Shown here: positions 1 through 8,452 of the stretch, in pieces
How the letters are laid out: each line of letters starts with the position of its first letter
Numbering within the stretch: the stretch's first letter is position 1
Assembly (NCBI GenBank): GCA_964469455.1
Contig: CAYXZX010000006.1
Span: 1 to 53,380 of the forward strand
Origin: Fen-999 sp964469455
Lineage (GTDB): Bacteria > Pseudomonadota > Gammaproteobacteria > Burkholderiales > Rhodocyclaceae
Direction: 5' to 3'
Length of the DNA: 53,380 nt
The notes under the pieces: generated by a model
The model's database searches: none
What the model saw: the letters and a program-made list of their open reading frames with translations, nothing else
Told to the model about the DNA's origin: nothing
Made by a program: the position numbers and the translations under genes

Positions 1-1793
1 AGCTCGGGCTCCGCCTGGAAGTGCATTTGCCTGAGCAGCCGATCGAGCTTGATCAGGGGCGTGCCGCACTTGTCGCGCACGACCGAGCCGCCACGCAGTT
101 CCAGCGTGTCGGCAGGCTCGCCGAAGAACTTTTCGGCCGCCTTGAGGATCTGCGCCTTGGCCTTGCGCGCCGCCCGGCGCGTGCCGTTGCCAGCGATGAA
201 GGTCGTGCGCGACGCATGTACGCCGACGTCCCAGGGTGCGATGTCCGAGTCATTGTTGACGATGGTGACATGCTCGAGCGGCACACCCAGTTCTTCGGCA
301 ACGATCAGGTTGATGACGGCATCGATGCCCTGGCCGATTTCCGAGGCGCCGGTGATGACGGTCACGCGGGCGTAATCATCCACCTTGAGGATGGTGCCAA
401 TGCCGTCGGACTTGTGGATCTTCGCACCGCCGGCGTTGTGGATCGACGAGGCCAGGCCGATGCCTTTCTTGTACCGGCCGGGCGCATTGCGCAGCGCCGC
501 GAATTCCTTGCGCTTGCGGCTGTAATCGGTGGCCTTGGCTGCCGTCTCGAGGCATTCGGCAAGCGCGCACTCGCGCAGAAAGGATTTCTGCGGCGTGGTC
601 TCTCCCGACTTTTGCGCGTTCTTGAGGTGGAACGCCAGCGGGTCCATGTCGACCTGGTCCGCCAGGATGTCCATCTGCTGGGCGGTGGCGAAGGTCGTCT
701 GCACGTTGCCGTAGCCGCGGAAAGAGCCGGCGTAGGGGTTGTTGGTGTAGATCGCCTGGGCCTTGAAGTCGACCACCGGCACGCGGTAATGGCCTGACGT
801 GGTGCGCATCATGATCACCGGGATGGTCGGGCCCCAGGAGGTATAGGCGCCGTTGTCGAGCAGCACGTCGGCGGTGCGGAAAGTCAGCGTGCCATCGCGT
901 TTGCAGCCGGTGCGCATGTGGATGATCGCCGCTTGCCTTGTCGGCGAGGCCCGGAACTCGTCCTCGCGCGAGTAGATCACCTTGACCGGGCGGCCCGTCT
1001 TCCTGGCCAGCAGGGCGGCGATCGGCTCGTAGGGATAGACGTCGAGCTTGGAGCCGAAGGCACCGCCGACCGGCGGCTGGATGACGCGGATGTCGCCCGG
1101 CGTGATGCCGAGCGCCGGCGCCAGATCCATCTTGTAGTTGTACGGATACTGGGTCTGCGTCCAGATGGTCAGCTTGCCATTGTTGTCGAAATCGGCAATC
1201 GCGCAGGAAGTGCCCATGCAGCAGTGCGTGACATGATGCGGCCGGAACACGTTGTCCGCGATGAAGTCGGAATCGGCCTCGGCGGCCGCCAGGTCGCCAT
1301 GCTTGAACTCGAAGCGCAGGCTCTTGTTGTCGGGGAAACTTTCACGAAGCTGCGGCGCCGATGCTTCACGGCCGATCTCCGGCGTGAACACGCCCGGCAG
1401 ATCCTGGTACTCAACCTTGATGAGGTCCAATGCCCTGAGCGCGATTTCCTCGGTGTCGGCGGCGACGGCGGCAATCTCGTCGTGTTCGCAGAGCACCTTC
1501 TCCTTCAACGGCACGTTGTCGCGAACGAAACCGAACTTCAGTCCCGCGGCGTCCTTGCCGGTCAGCACCGCATGCACGCCGGGCAAGCGCTCGGCGGCCG
1601 AGATGTCGATATTCACGATCTTCGCGTGCGGCCGACCGGCGAACAACACCTTGCCGATCAGCATCTGCGGCAACACCATGTCATTGATGTAGCGGGTCTT
1701 GCCGGTGGCCTTGTCCGGTGCGTCGGGCTTCTTGACGCGCTGGCCGATCAAGGATTTCTTTTCAATGGCTGCGGCAGTGGCTTTCTGTTCCAT
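1..1793 (-). CDS. Molybdenum hydroxylase large (Mo-cofactor) subunit, xanthine dehydrogenase/CoxL/HcrA family, partial
   Basis: Reading leftward from ATG at 1793, an uninterrupted frame of about 597 codons runs off the window, so the C-terminus, including the usual catalytic Glu near the end, is not visible. The N-terminus has the a/b-hammerhead domain. A Mo-cofactor loop reads VGGAFGSK, followed by RGYGN and an ASEIGQGID segment, as in aldehyde oxidase/xanthine dehydrogenase large subunits. It follows the 2Fe-2S and FAD subunit genes in the same operon, so the three should form one heterotrimeric cytoplasmic enzyme that hydroxylates or dehydroxylates an aromatic or heterocyclic substrate, often as CoA ester. 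The substrate cannot be told from sequence. Family call is firm, specific function open. Confidence 0.9.
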   Translation of the reverse strand, partial: MEQKATAAAIEKKSLIGQRVKKPDAPDKATGKTRYINDMVLPQMLIGKVLFAGRPHAKIVNIDISAAERLPGVHAVLTGKDAAGLKFGFVRDNVPLKEKVLCEHDEIAAVAADTEEIALRALDLIKVEYQDLPGVFTPEIGREASAPQLRESFPDNKSLRFEFKHGDLAAAEADSDFIADNVFRPHHVTHCCMGTSCAIADFDNNGKLTIWTQTQYPYNYKMDLAPALGITPGDIRVIQPPVGGAFGSKLDVYPYEPIAALLARKTGRPVKVIYSREDEFRASPTRQAAIIHMRTGCKRDGTLTFRTADVLLDNGAYTSWGPTIPVIMMRTTSGHYRVPVVDFKAQAIYTNNPYAGSFRGYGNVQTTFATAQQMDILADQVDMDPLAFHLKNAQKSGETTPQKSFLRECALAECLETAAKATDYSRKRKEFAALRNAPGRYKKGIGLASSIHNAGGAKIHKSDGIGTILKVDDYARVTVITGASEIGQGIDAVINLIVAEELGVPLEHVTIVNNDSDIAPWDVGVHASRTTFIAGNGTRRAARKAKAQILKAAEKFFGEPADTLELRGGSVVRDKCGTPLIKLDRLLRQMHFQAEPE

Positions 1794-1851
1794 GGCTTGG
1801 TTCCCTATAAGCATTTGCGACCGGGGGCGTGGCGTACTAGGTGCCTGGCGC

Positions 1852-2337
1852 TCAGCGCCGACCGCAGCACGTCTTCTCGGCCACCGCGTCCACGGCGTCG
1901 AGCACCTTGGTGTAGCCCGTACAGCGGCAGAGGTTGCCTTCGAGGCCGCGCTGGGCCTGTTCGCGTGTCAGCGCGGGATTTTCGCCCACTAGATAGTCGG
2001 CCTGCACGATCATGCCCGGCATGCAGAAACCGCACTGCACGGCGCCATGTTCGACGAAGGCTTGCTGCATCGGGTTCATGCCCGCCGGCGTCTTCAGGCC
2101 CTCGATGGTGACCACGTCGCGGCCGTCGCAATCGACGGCGTGCATCAGGCAGCTGTTGAGGGTCTTGCCATCCACCTTGACGGTGCAGGCGCCGCACTCG
2201 CCCTCGCCGCAAGCGTACTTGGTGCCGGTGAGGCCCAGCACGTCGCGCAGCATGGTCAGGGTCTTCATCGTCGCCGGCACTCGCACCGAGACCGGACGGC
2301 CGTTCAGCGTGAACTTGATCTCAGTTTCCAAGGACAT
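1852..2337 (-). CDS. Molybdenum hydroxylase 2Fe-2S subunit (CoxS/HcrC type)
   Basis: The 161-residue protein has the two 2Fe-2S clusters typical of this family. The plant-ferredoxin-type cluster uses C43, C48, C51 and C63 (CGEGECGAC...C). The helical cluster uses C102, C105, C137 and C139 (CGFC...CRC). Length is normal for CoxS/HcrC. It carries electrons from the Mo site to the FAD subunit. Its start overlaps the end of the upstream FAD-subunit gene by 17 bases, and the Mo subunit begins about 60 bases downstream, so the three genes are co-transcribed in the order FAD, 2Fe-2S, Mo. Confidence 0.95.
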   Translation of the reverse strand: MSLETEIKFTLNGRPVSVRVPATMKTLTMLRDVLGLTGTKYACGEGECGACTVKVDGKTLNSCLMHAVDCDGRDVVTIEGLKTPAGMNPMQQAFVEHGAVQCGFCMPGMIVQADYLVGENPALTREQAQRGLEGNLCRCTGYTKVLDAVDAVAEKTCCGRR

Positions 2338-3187
2338 GATTCAGTACCTCTTCGGTAAAGACTTTGACGAGATGATCCCGGTACCAGGCGCTGGCGCGGA
2401 CATCATCGATCGGTTTGGCGTCGGCGCCGGTCGCGGCGACAGCGGCGCGGATGCTGTCGGCATTGAGCGGCTTGCCTTCCAGGGCCGCCTCGACGTTGCG
2501 TGCCCGCAGCGGCGTGGGAGCCACCGAGCCCATGGCGACACGCACGTTGCGGAAGACGCCCTTGTCGAGCCGGCCGCCGATGCCGACCGAAACGGTGGAG
2601 ATTTCCAGCGCCGGACGCGGGCCGGACTTGCGGAAATAACCGACGAAATCCGCCGCCGGCCGCTTGAAGAAAACGGCGGTCAGGAGTTCGTCATCGCGCT
2701 TCACCGTCTTTCTCGGCGCGACGAAAAAGTCAGTCATGGCGACACGCCTCGTTGCGACGGAGCCGCCCTCCCAGCGCGCGAGTTCGATTTCGGCATCGAG
2801 TACCAGGAGCGGGTTGATCATGTCGCCGGCGGGCGAGGCGTTGCAGATGTTGCCGCCCACCGAGGCCGCGTTGCGGATCTGGTCGCTGGCGAAGTGCTCG
2901 GCCGCCTCTGCCAGGATAGGCGCTGCCTTGGCGATCAGCGAATCGCGGCGGATTTCCGTCACCGTCGTTAGCGCGCCGATGCGTATGCTGTCACCGGACT
3001 CCGAAATGCCGCCCATATCCTTGATGCGACGAATGTTCATCAGGGTGGCCGTGTACTGCCGCGCGCCGGATTCGACTTGCGGTGAAAGATCCGTACCGCC
3101 GCAAAATACCGTGACGCCGCCTTGCGCCATCGCCTTCGCCGCCTCGTCTATGCTGCCGGGCGTGAGGTAAGTCTTGATATCGTGCAT
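2321..3187 (-). CDS. Molybdenum hydroxylase FAD-binding subunit (CoxM/HcrB type)
   Basis: A 288-residue protein with the FAD-binding motifs CGGTDL near residue 30 and SVGGNICNASPAGD in the first half, followed by the CO-dehydrogenase flavoprotein C-terminal domain. It passes electrons from the 2Fe-2S subunit to an external acceptor. 4-Hydroxybenzoyl-CoA reductase HcrB carries an extra insert with Cys residues for a 4Fe-4S cluster; this protein has the shorter length and shows no such Cys group. That favours a hydroxylase/dehydrogenase over a low-potential dehydroxylating reductase (inference). It starts 33 bases after the synthetase gene upstream. Confidence 0.92.
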   Translation of the reverse strand: MHDIKTYLTPGSIDEAAKAMAQGGVTVFCGGTDLSPQVESGARQYTATLMNIRRIKDMGGISESGDSIRIGALTTVTEIRRDSLIAKAAPILAEAAEHFASDQIRNAASVGGNICNASPAGDMINPLLVLDAEIELARWEGGSVATRRVAMTDFFVAPRKTVKRDDELLTAVFFKRPAADFVGYFRKSGPRPALEISTVSVGIGGRLDKGVFRNVRVAMGSVAPTPLRARNVEAALEGKPLNADSIRAAVAATGADAKPIDDVRASAWYRDHLVKVFTEEVLNHVLGN

Positions 3188-3220
3188 GTTCCGCTCTCGA
3201 TTTTCGAATTGATCAATGAG

Positions 3221-3853
3221 TCAGGTGCCCGCGCCGTCAGCAAGCACCACCAGCGCGTCCACGACCCGGGGCACGCCCTTGCACACCATGACCGGATTGC
3301 AGTCAATCTCCGCCACTGTCGGGTCCTTGACCAACAAACCGGCGACCCTATCGACGATAGTCGCCAGCGCATCGAGGTCGACCGGCGGACCGCCACGAAT
3401 GCCTTGCAGCAGTTTGCGACCCGACAACTGCTTGACCGCCGCCGCGACTTCACCCGCTTCCGGCGGCGCCAAGAGGGCCACCACATCGCCGAAAATCTCG
3501 GCGGCGATGCCGCCGACGCCGATAGTCACCAGCGGCCCGAAGCTCTGGTCGCGATAGCCGCCGACGATCAGCTCCAGTTCGGCGCTCAATTGCTCGGCCA
3601 GCAGCACTTTCCCGTCGCCAGCGGCGGCGAGTTCATCCCAGATCGGGCCGACCGTCTGCGCCGTGACGTCGAAGCGCACCAGCCCGCCTTCGGTCTTGTG
3701 GGCGACGCCCGAGGCCTTGGCGACTACCGGCCGACCCAGCGCCGTAACGAATTTCACAGCCTCGTCGCTCGAGGCGGTCAGTGCTTCTTTCGGATACGGC
3801 AAACCTTCAAGGCGCCGTTTGCTTTCCCATTCGCTCAATGCTTTCATGTTCAT
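3221..3853 (-). CDS. NDP-forming acyl-CoA synthetase, ATP-grasp (beta) subunit
   Basis: The 210-residue product starting MNMKALSEWE is an ATP-grasp domain of the acetyl-CoA synthetase (ADP-forming) type. It has the EALTASSDEAVKFV start, a VVAKASGVAHKTEGGLV segment that binds nucleotide, and a GVGGIAAEIFGDV segment near the middle. The start is ATG at 3853, because it overlaps the stop of the upstream alpha-subunit gene as ATGA; an upstream extension of the frame is low-complexity shadow sequence. Together with the alpha subunit it should form an acyl-CoA thioester at the expense of ATP, giving ADP and phosphate. The substrate is probably the aromatic or cyclic acid handled by this operon. Confidence 0.88.
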   Translation of the reverse strand: MNMKALSEWESKRRLEGLPYPKEALTASSDEAVKFVTALGRPVVAKASGVAHKTEGGLVRFDVTAQTVGPIWDELAAAGDGKVLLAEQLSAELELIVGGYRDQSFGPLVTIGVGGIAAEIFGDVVALLAPPEAGEVAAAVKQLSGRKLLQGIRGGPPVDLDALATIVDRVAGLLVKDPTVAEIDCNPVMVCKGVPRVVDALVVLADGAGT

Positions 3854-5172
3854 ACTCCCGAGGCCAGCGCATTGACGGCGCGTTCCGGCGAAGCGAAACG
3901 CAGCACGCCGGCGCCGGCCATCTCGGCCTCGACGCCGGGCGCGTCGAGTACAAAGGCCGCTGTCGGTTTGCCGGTGGCGGTGACGCCGCGCGCGACACCG
4001 GTGCCGAACGGCTTCAGATCGAGGCCGCAGTTGATGGCGACCACCCCCTGGACGGCTGGATCGGCGTAGATCGCCTCGATCGCGGCGACGTAATTGTCGA
4101 TCGGGCATTGCGGCGTCAGGTCGATCGGATTGCCGAGCGCCGCGAACGAAGGCACGAGGCTCCGCAGGCGCTCGACAGTCGCCGCGCCGAGCGACGGCAG
4201 CGCAAGGCCGGCGCGCTCGGAAGCATCCGCCGCAAGTACCGAAGGGCCGCCCGAGATCGTGACGATGGCGATGTTGCGCACCACCTTCTTGCGCAGGCCG
4301 ACCGCCGCCGCATCCATGGCGTCGAAAAAGGTCTCGGTATCGGCGGCTTCGACGACGGCCGCGCGGCGCAGGCCGGCCCGGATGGCGGCGTGGCTGCCGG
4401 CCATGCTGCCGGTATGGCTGGCGGCGGCCTTGGCGCCCGCGGCCATCTTGCCGGCCTTGAGCACGACCACCGGCTTCTTCGCCGTGACCTTGCGCGCCAC
4501 TTCAACAAAGCGGCGGCCATCGCCAAAGCCTTCGACGAACATGCCGATCGCGGTGGTCTGCGGGTCGTCGCCCAGCCATTCCAGCGCGTCGGTAATGCCG
4601 ACGTCCGCGGAATTGCCGACGCTCAGAAAGCGCGACAGGCCGAGGCCGCTGGCGCGCATGTGGCCGAAAAACATACCGCCGAAGGCGCCGGACTGGCTGA
4701 CGAACGAGAGGCCGCCCGGCGTGCTGGGCACGCTCCAGAAGTAGGAGCCATTCAGCCAGCGGCCGCCGCCGAGGTGGCTCACCACGCCCATGCAGTTGGG
4801 ACCGACAAGCCTCATGCCTGCGGACCGGGCAATGGCGACGAGACGATCCTGTACCTTGCGGCCCTCGGGTCCGGTTTCGCCAAAACCCGAGGAAAGAACG
4901 ATGGCGGCGCCCGCGCCAGCCGCCGCCGCATCCGCGACTGCAGCCTCGACGCGCTTGTCCGGCACCGAGATCAGGGCCAGGTCGATACGGCGGTTGAGCT
5001 TGGCTACTGCCGGGATGCCGTCGATGGCCTCGGCCTCGGGATGGACGGCGAGGACGTCGCCGGCACCGCCGGCGGCATTTTTCAGCAATGTATTGCCGAG
5101 CTTGCCGCTGTCGGTTGCCGACGCACCATAAACGGCGATCGATCGGGGCTTGAATAGGCTATCGAGACTCAT
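3850..5172 (-). CDS. NDP-forming acyl-CoA synthetase, CoA-binding (alpha) subunit
   Basis: A 440-residue protein with a Rossmann CoA-binding domain (IAVYGASATDSGKLGN near residue 15), a succinyl-CoA-synthetase-like flavodoxin domain (VSQSGAFGG), and a segment AASHTGSMAGS holding the His expected to be phosphorylated in this family. Start chosen at ATG 5172 (MSLDSLFKPRSI), which is where homology to the family begins. It overlaps the ATP-grasp subunit gene by 4 bases, giving tight translational coupling and 1:1 subunit supply. This split architecture contrasts with the AMP-forming ligases elsewhere in the window. Substrate not determinable. Confidence 0.9.
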   Translation of the reverse strand: MSLDSLFKPRSIAVYGASATDSGKLGNTLLKNAAGGAGDVLAVHPEAEAIDGIPAVAKLNRRIDLALISVPDKRVEAAVADAAAAGAGAAIVLSSGFGETGPEGRKVQDRLVAIARSAGMRLVGPNCMGVVSHLGGGRWLNGSYFWSVPSTPGGLSFVSQSGAFGGMFFGHMRASGLGLSRFLSVGNSADVGITDALEWLGDDPQTTAIGMFVEGFGDGRRFVEVARKVTAKKPVVVLKAGKMAAGAKAAASHTGSMAGSHAAIRAGLRRAAVVEAADTETFFDAMDAAAVGLRKKVVRNIAIVTISGGPSVLAADASERAGLALPSLGAATVERLRSLVPSFAALGNPIDLTPQCPIDNYVAAIEAIYADPAVQGVVAINCGLDLKPFGTGVARGVTATGKPTAAFVLDAPGVEAEMAGAGVLRFASPERAVNALASGV

Positions 5173-5242
5173 CGCATAAGACCTCAGACTTGCATTTCGC
5201 ACCGGATTGATTGGGGAGCGTCGCGGTGTGCATATTCGTCCG

Positions 5243-6439
5243 CTAGGACTCAAGGAGGCGCTGCGACATGAAGTGCTTCAGGACCTCGTTGGCACCACTG
5301 ATGATAGGCAGCACCATCGCATCGCGCACGTATTTCTCAAGCGGATAGTCCTTCATGTATCCGGCGCCGCCAAAGATCTGCATTGCCTTGACCGTGACTC
5401 GTCGAGCCATTTCGGCGGGATACACCTTGGCCATGTTGGGTGGCAGGAGGCCCTCGCTGGAAGCCCGATTAGCGCCTTGCCAGGCGATCCGGCGCACCAT
5501 GAGACGCGCCATTTCGATGTCCGCCTTCATGTCGACCAGCATCTGTCCGACCGCCTGATACCTGCCGATCGGCTGGCCCCAGATCTCCCGCTCCTTGGCG
5601 TACTGAAGCGCCTGCTCGTAGGCGGCACGCGCAACGCCCACCGCCATGGTGCCGGTGCCGACGCCGTTGGTGTCGTAGATGGCGTTGATGGTCTCGAAAC
5701 CACCGCCTTCCCTGCCGAGCATGTTTTCCTTGGGCAGGCGCATGTTCTCGAAGATGAGTTCGCCGTTCATCGAAGCGCGATGCCCCATCTTGTCCTCGAT
5801 GGTGCCGACGGAAAAACCAGGCGTGTCAGCGGGGAAGAAGAACACGGAGCACGACTCGGAGTTGGCGCGGTCGCTGTCGCTGCGGGCAAGAAGACCGTAG
5901 AGCCTGGACACGCTGGCATTGCTGGAATAGACCTTGCTGCCGTTGATGACGTAGTGATCGCCGTCCCGCCTCGCGCGGGTTCGCGTGCCAAGCTTGGGAT
6001 CGGCGAGAGGGCAGAAGATTTCGCTGCCACCCGACGGTTCGGTGGCGCCGAAACAGATCAGATGGGTGCCGCTGCTGTCGTTGGCGACCGGAACCAGCCA
6101 GCGTTCGCATTGTTCCTTGGTGCCCATGCGCGCGATCATTTCCGACATCGACATGACGACGTGGAAGGCGTTGGCCATGCCGATGTCACCGGCAGCAAGT
6201 TCCTCGAGCAGCACCGCATAATCGAGGGTGCAGCCGCCCATGCCGCCGTATTCCTCAGGGATCAGCAGCGAGTGGAATCCCAGCTCGAAACCCTTCTTGA
6301 TGACCTCGAGTGGAAACGCGGCCCTGGGGTCGGCAATGCGATCGATGCCGGCTGCGACAGGCTTGATCTCGTTTTCGGCAAAACGCCGGGCGACGTCCTG
6401 AAGTTGCCGCTGCTCTTCGCTTAACTCGAAGCCAATCAT
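5243..6439 (-). CDS. Acyl-CoA dehydrogenase family protein, catalytic Glu replaced
   Basis: A 398-residue flavoprotein with standard acyl-CoA dehydrogenase N-terminal, middle and C-terminal domains (MIGFELSEEQRQLQD start, FGATEPSGGSE, GGAGYMKDYPLEKYVRDA). In most family members the catalytic base is the Glu of a YEGT-like motif before the last helix. Here that stretch reads IISGANEV, so Ser381 stands at the Glu position. The isovaleryl-CoA-dehydrogenase alternative on helix G (DLER) reads YDTN here, again without Glu. The fold is clear, but the reaction may differ or use another base, such as the nearby Asp. A good ribosome site (GAGGAGAG) precedes ATG 6439. It lies between the aldolase and synthetase genes. 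Confidence 0.9.
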   Translation of the reverse strand: MIGFELSEEQRQLQDVARRFAENEIKPVAAGIDRIADPRAAFPLEVIKKGFELGFHSLLIPEEYGGMGGCTLDYAVLLEELAAGDIGMANAFHVVMSMSEMIARMGTKEQCERWLVPVANDSSGTHLICFGATEPSGGSEIFCPLADPKLGTRTRARRDGDHYVINGSKVYSSNASVSRLYGLLARSDSDRANSESCSVFFFPADTPGFSVGTIEDKMGHRASMNGELIFENMRLPKENMLGREGGGFETINAIYDTNGVGTGTMAVGVARAAYEQALQYAKEREIWGQPIGRYQAVGQMLVDMKADIEMARLMVRRIAWQGANRASSEGLLPPNMAKVYPAEMARRVTVKAMQIFGGAGYMKDYPLEKYVRDAMVLPIISGANEVLKHFMSQRLLES

Positions 6440-6451
6440 GAACTCTCCTCC

Positions 6452-6480
6452 TCAGGACGCGCTCTGTGGCGCGTCTCCGA
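6452..6480. other. Intercistronic hairpin in the aldolase - acyl-CoA dehydrogenase gap
   Basis: The 47-base gap between the aldolase stop and the dehydrogenase start contains a 7-bp perfect inverted repeat (GACGCGC at 6456-6462 and GCGCGTC at 6469-6475) with a 6-base loop. It ends just upstream of the dehydrogenase ribosome site. There is no T-run, so it is unlikely to be a full terminator. It may stabilise or process the mRNA and set the aldolase-to-downstream ratio (inference). Confidence 0.4.
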
Positions 6481-6486
6481 TTATTA

Positions 6487-7455
6487 TTAGATCAAGCCGG
6501 CTTCGGCAAGACGGGTGTCGATCTGCGTGCGCATGTAGTCGCTGAGCACCTCGAACGGCGGACGCACCGGGCCGCCCGGCAGGCCGATCTTCTCGGCCCA
6601 ATACTTCAGGCCGGCGAGTGGGAACACGCCCTTGCCCATCAGGTAGGCGACCTGGGTTTCGTGGAACAGGACGCGCAGCGGGGAGAGTTCGCACCAGATC
6701 TTCATGCCTTCGTCCGTCTTGCCCGCTTTCAGGAGTTTGGTGTATTGGCTAACGCGCGGTTTCGCCGGCGTCTGGAACAGGGCGCCGACAAAGTTGCAGA
6801 ACTGCATCGCGGTGTCCGGCATGTACTTCATCTGCTCCGGCCAGTAATCCTCGAACGGATCACCAATGACGATGAGATCGCCGGCAAGCTTGTACGCCTT
6901 GAGGGTCTGGTCGATGCTGCCCATGCCTTGCTTGATGCCGCAGACGTTGGGAATCTTCTCGGCAAGTTCGCGGATGAACTCGGGAGTAAGCACGTAGCCG
7001 GAAGGCTTGGTGTTGTACAGGCAGATGCCGATGTCAACGCGCTCGGCGATGTACTGGTAGTAGCGCAGCACGCCTTCGTTGGAGGAGGAGTTGGCGTAGG
7101 GCGTGACGTGCATCAGGGCGTCGACGCCGACATCCTGCGCATGCTTGGCCAGTTCGACGGCCGCCATGAGGCTGGGATGGCTGGTGTTGGCCAGCAGAGG
7201 CACGCGGCCGGCGACCGCCTCGACGGCCACTTCGTAGATCTTTTTGCGTTCCTCAACCGTGAAGGTCAGCCACTCACCGCAGGCGCCGTCGCAGGTAATG
7301 GAATCGACACCCATCTCGATCTGGCGATCGATCCAGGCCTTGGTGCCTTCGTAGTCGATGCTGTAATCCTTGTTGAGCGGCTGGATGATTCCGCCGTTGA
7401 TGCCGGGCAGATTCTTGCGCGCCCATGCCTTGGCTTCGTGTTTCTGGTATTTCAT
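6487..7455 (-). CDS. Dihydrodipicolinate synthase/N-acetylneuraminate lyase family aldolase
   Basis: A 322-residue TIM-barrel class I aldolase. The Schiff-base lysine is K175 (VCGIKQGMG) and the catalytic tyrosine is Y147 (CLYNTKPSGY); their 28-residue spacing matches E. coli DapA (Y133/K161). The GTTGE-like carboxylate loop reads GACGEW at 57-62, so the keto-acid site is altered from DapA. It is the first gene of the leftward operon and has a clear ribosome site (AAGGAGAG) before ATG 7455. The context (acyl-CoA dehydrogenase, acyl-CoA synthetase, Mo hydroxylase) points to retro-aldol or hydratase-aldolase cleavage in a catabolic route rather than lysine synthesis (inference). Confidence 0.88.
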   Translation of the reverse strand: MKYQKHEAKAWARKNLPGINGGIIQPLNKDYSIDYEGTKAWIDRQIEMGVDSITCDGACGEWLTFTVEERKKIYEVAVEAVAGRVPLLANTSHPSLMAAVELAKHAQDVGVDALMHVTPYANSSSNEGVLRYYQYIAERVDIGICLYNTKPSGYVLTPEFIRELAEKIPNVCGIKQGMGSIDQTLKAYKLAGDLIVIGDPFEDYWPEQMKYMPDTAMQFCNFVGALFQTPAKPRVSQYTKLLKAGKTDEGMKIWCELSPLRVLFHETQVAYLMGKGVFPLAGLKYWAEKIGLPGGPVRPPFEVLSDYMRTQIDTRLAEAGLI

Positions 7456-7722
7456 TGCGCCTCTCCTTGATCTCGATGGACGTTGCTACTACAGACAGCC
7501 TAGTTTAGATAATTGAAGCATGAATATTCATATAAATAATTGACTGCGCATGCGACGCTGATTGATTCACAGTGCACTACCTTTGCAGACTCAAGCTCGG
7601 TGGGGAATGAATTTTCATATAATGCGCCATTATTCGCACAAGTTGCTCTGTACAGCCGCCAACAAGCCTCGTCCAGTCATCATGGAAGCAAAGGATCATT
7701 ATCTCGCCGGAGTTCGGATGGC
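7456..7722. promoter_or_regulatory. Divergent intergenic region with two near-identical palindromic operators
   Basis: This AT-rich 267-base region separates the leftward aldolase operon from the rightward MarR gene. The perfect palindrome ATGAATATTCAT lies at 7520-7531, and a near copy ATGAATTTTCAT at 7607-7618. Both are followed by ATATAA. The second overlaps a TATAAT -10 box at 7618-7623 facing the MarR gene. The size and symmetry fit MarR dimers, so autorepression plus control of the operon is likely (inference). This -10 box also argues against any MarR start upstream of about 7630. Confidence 0.6.
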
Positions 7723-8235
7723 ATGAAAAAAGCAACTACTGCGCGTGACATGGCCAACGAGGTGGATCAAACCCGTTTTCTGGACGAGTATCTGCCCTAC
7801 TGGCTGTCGCAAGCGAGTTATTGGATATCGAGCGAGTTTCAGCAGGAGGTCAAGCTTGCGGGATTGACGTTCGCCGAATGGCGCACGTTGGCAAGCTTGT
7901 ACGGCAGTGCCGGCGAGACCATTGGCACGCTTTCTCGCCTGGCTCTCATGAAACAGCCGACCATGTCAAAACTTGTGCAGCGCCTCGAAGCGGACGGCCT
8001 TGTCGGAAAAAGTTCTGCGGAAGGTGACCGGCGCCAGACGCTCGTCATCATCGCGCCCAAGGGCCGGTTGCGCATCGCCAAGCTTATCGAAAAAGCGCGA
8101 GCGCACCAGCAGGAAGTATTAAGGCCCTTTGGCGCCGAGAATGCCCGCAAGCTGTTGCTAACCCTTCAGGACCTGGTGCGCCAGCATGAGCGTACCGGAT
8201 TGTTTGGCTCCGGATCGCCCTCGCCTGACCAATAG
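7723..8235 (+). CDS. MarR family transcriptional regulator
   Basis: The 170-residue product from ATG 7723 (MKKATTARDMANE) has a winged-helix domain. It includes LAGLTFAEWRTLASLYG, the recognition region LALMKQPTMSKLVQRLEADGLVGKSS, and the wing GDRRQTLVIIAPKGR, typical of MarR regulators that sense small aromatic or phenolic ligands. The frame is open upstream to 7540, but the likely promoter -10 and operator lie inside that stretch, and GGAG is placed about 10 bases before ATG 7723, so the short form is chosen. It is divergent from the aldolase/Mo-hydroxylase operon and probably regulates it. The gene ends about 65 bases before the tRNA. Confidence 0.88.
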   Translation: MKKATTARDMANEVDQTRFLDEYLPYWLSQASYWISSEFQQEVKLAGLTFAEWRTLASLYGSAGETIGTLSRLALMKQPTMSKLVQRLEADGLVGKSSAEGDRRQTLVIIAPKGRLRIAKLIEKARAHQQEVLRPFGAENARKLLLTLQDLVRQHERTGLFGSGSPSPDQ

Positions 8236-8300
8236 ACACGGGAAACGAAGGGCTACGACGCGCTCCTGATAGAGAATTCAGGAAAAACAGAAGGGGAAAA

Positions 8301-8377
8301 TGGCGCGCCTGACACGATTCGAACGTGCGACCCCAGCCTTCGGAGGGCTGTACTCTATCCAACTGAGCTACAGGCGC
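8301..8377 (-). tRNA. tRNA-Arg (anticodon CCG)
   Basis: The minus strand folds as a standard tRNA. The acceptor stem GCGCCTG pairs with CAGGCGC, the discriminator is G, and CCA is encoded. The anticodon arm is CAGCC-CTCCGAA-GGCTG, which gives anticodon CCG for the Arg codon CGG. The T arm contains GTTCGAATC. Length is 77 bases. It stands alone between the MarR gene and the end of the long central operon. Confidence 0.97.
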
Positions 8378-8452
8378 GCAGAGGAGCTATTGCTAATAGT
8401 CGAATTCTACCGCGCCGACGGCAAATGATCGATGCCTGTTTCGGGCAATGCG

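Noticed and set aside
6466..7470. A 334-codon plus-strand frame opposite the DapA-like gene
   Set aside because: The minus-strand gene has the catalytic Tyr/Lys pair and a ribosome site; the plus frame shows no motif and ends in the promoter region.
7540..7722. N-terminal extension of the MarR protein
   Set aside because: The extension covers the likely -10 box and an operator; the residues do not resemble MarR sequences, and a ribosome site fits ATG 7723.
8236..8300. Possible Rho-independent terminator after the MarR gene
   Set aside because: A-rich stretch without a convincing GC stem and T-run on the plus strand.
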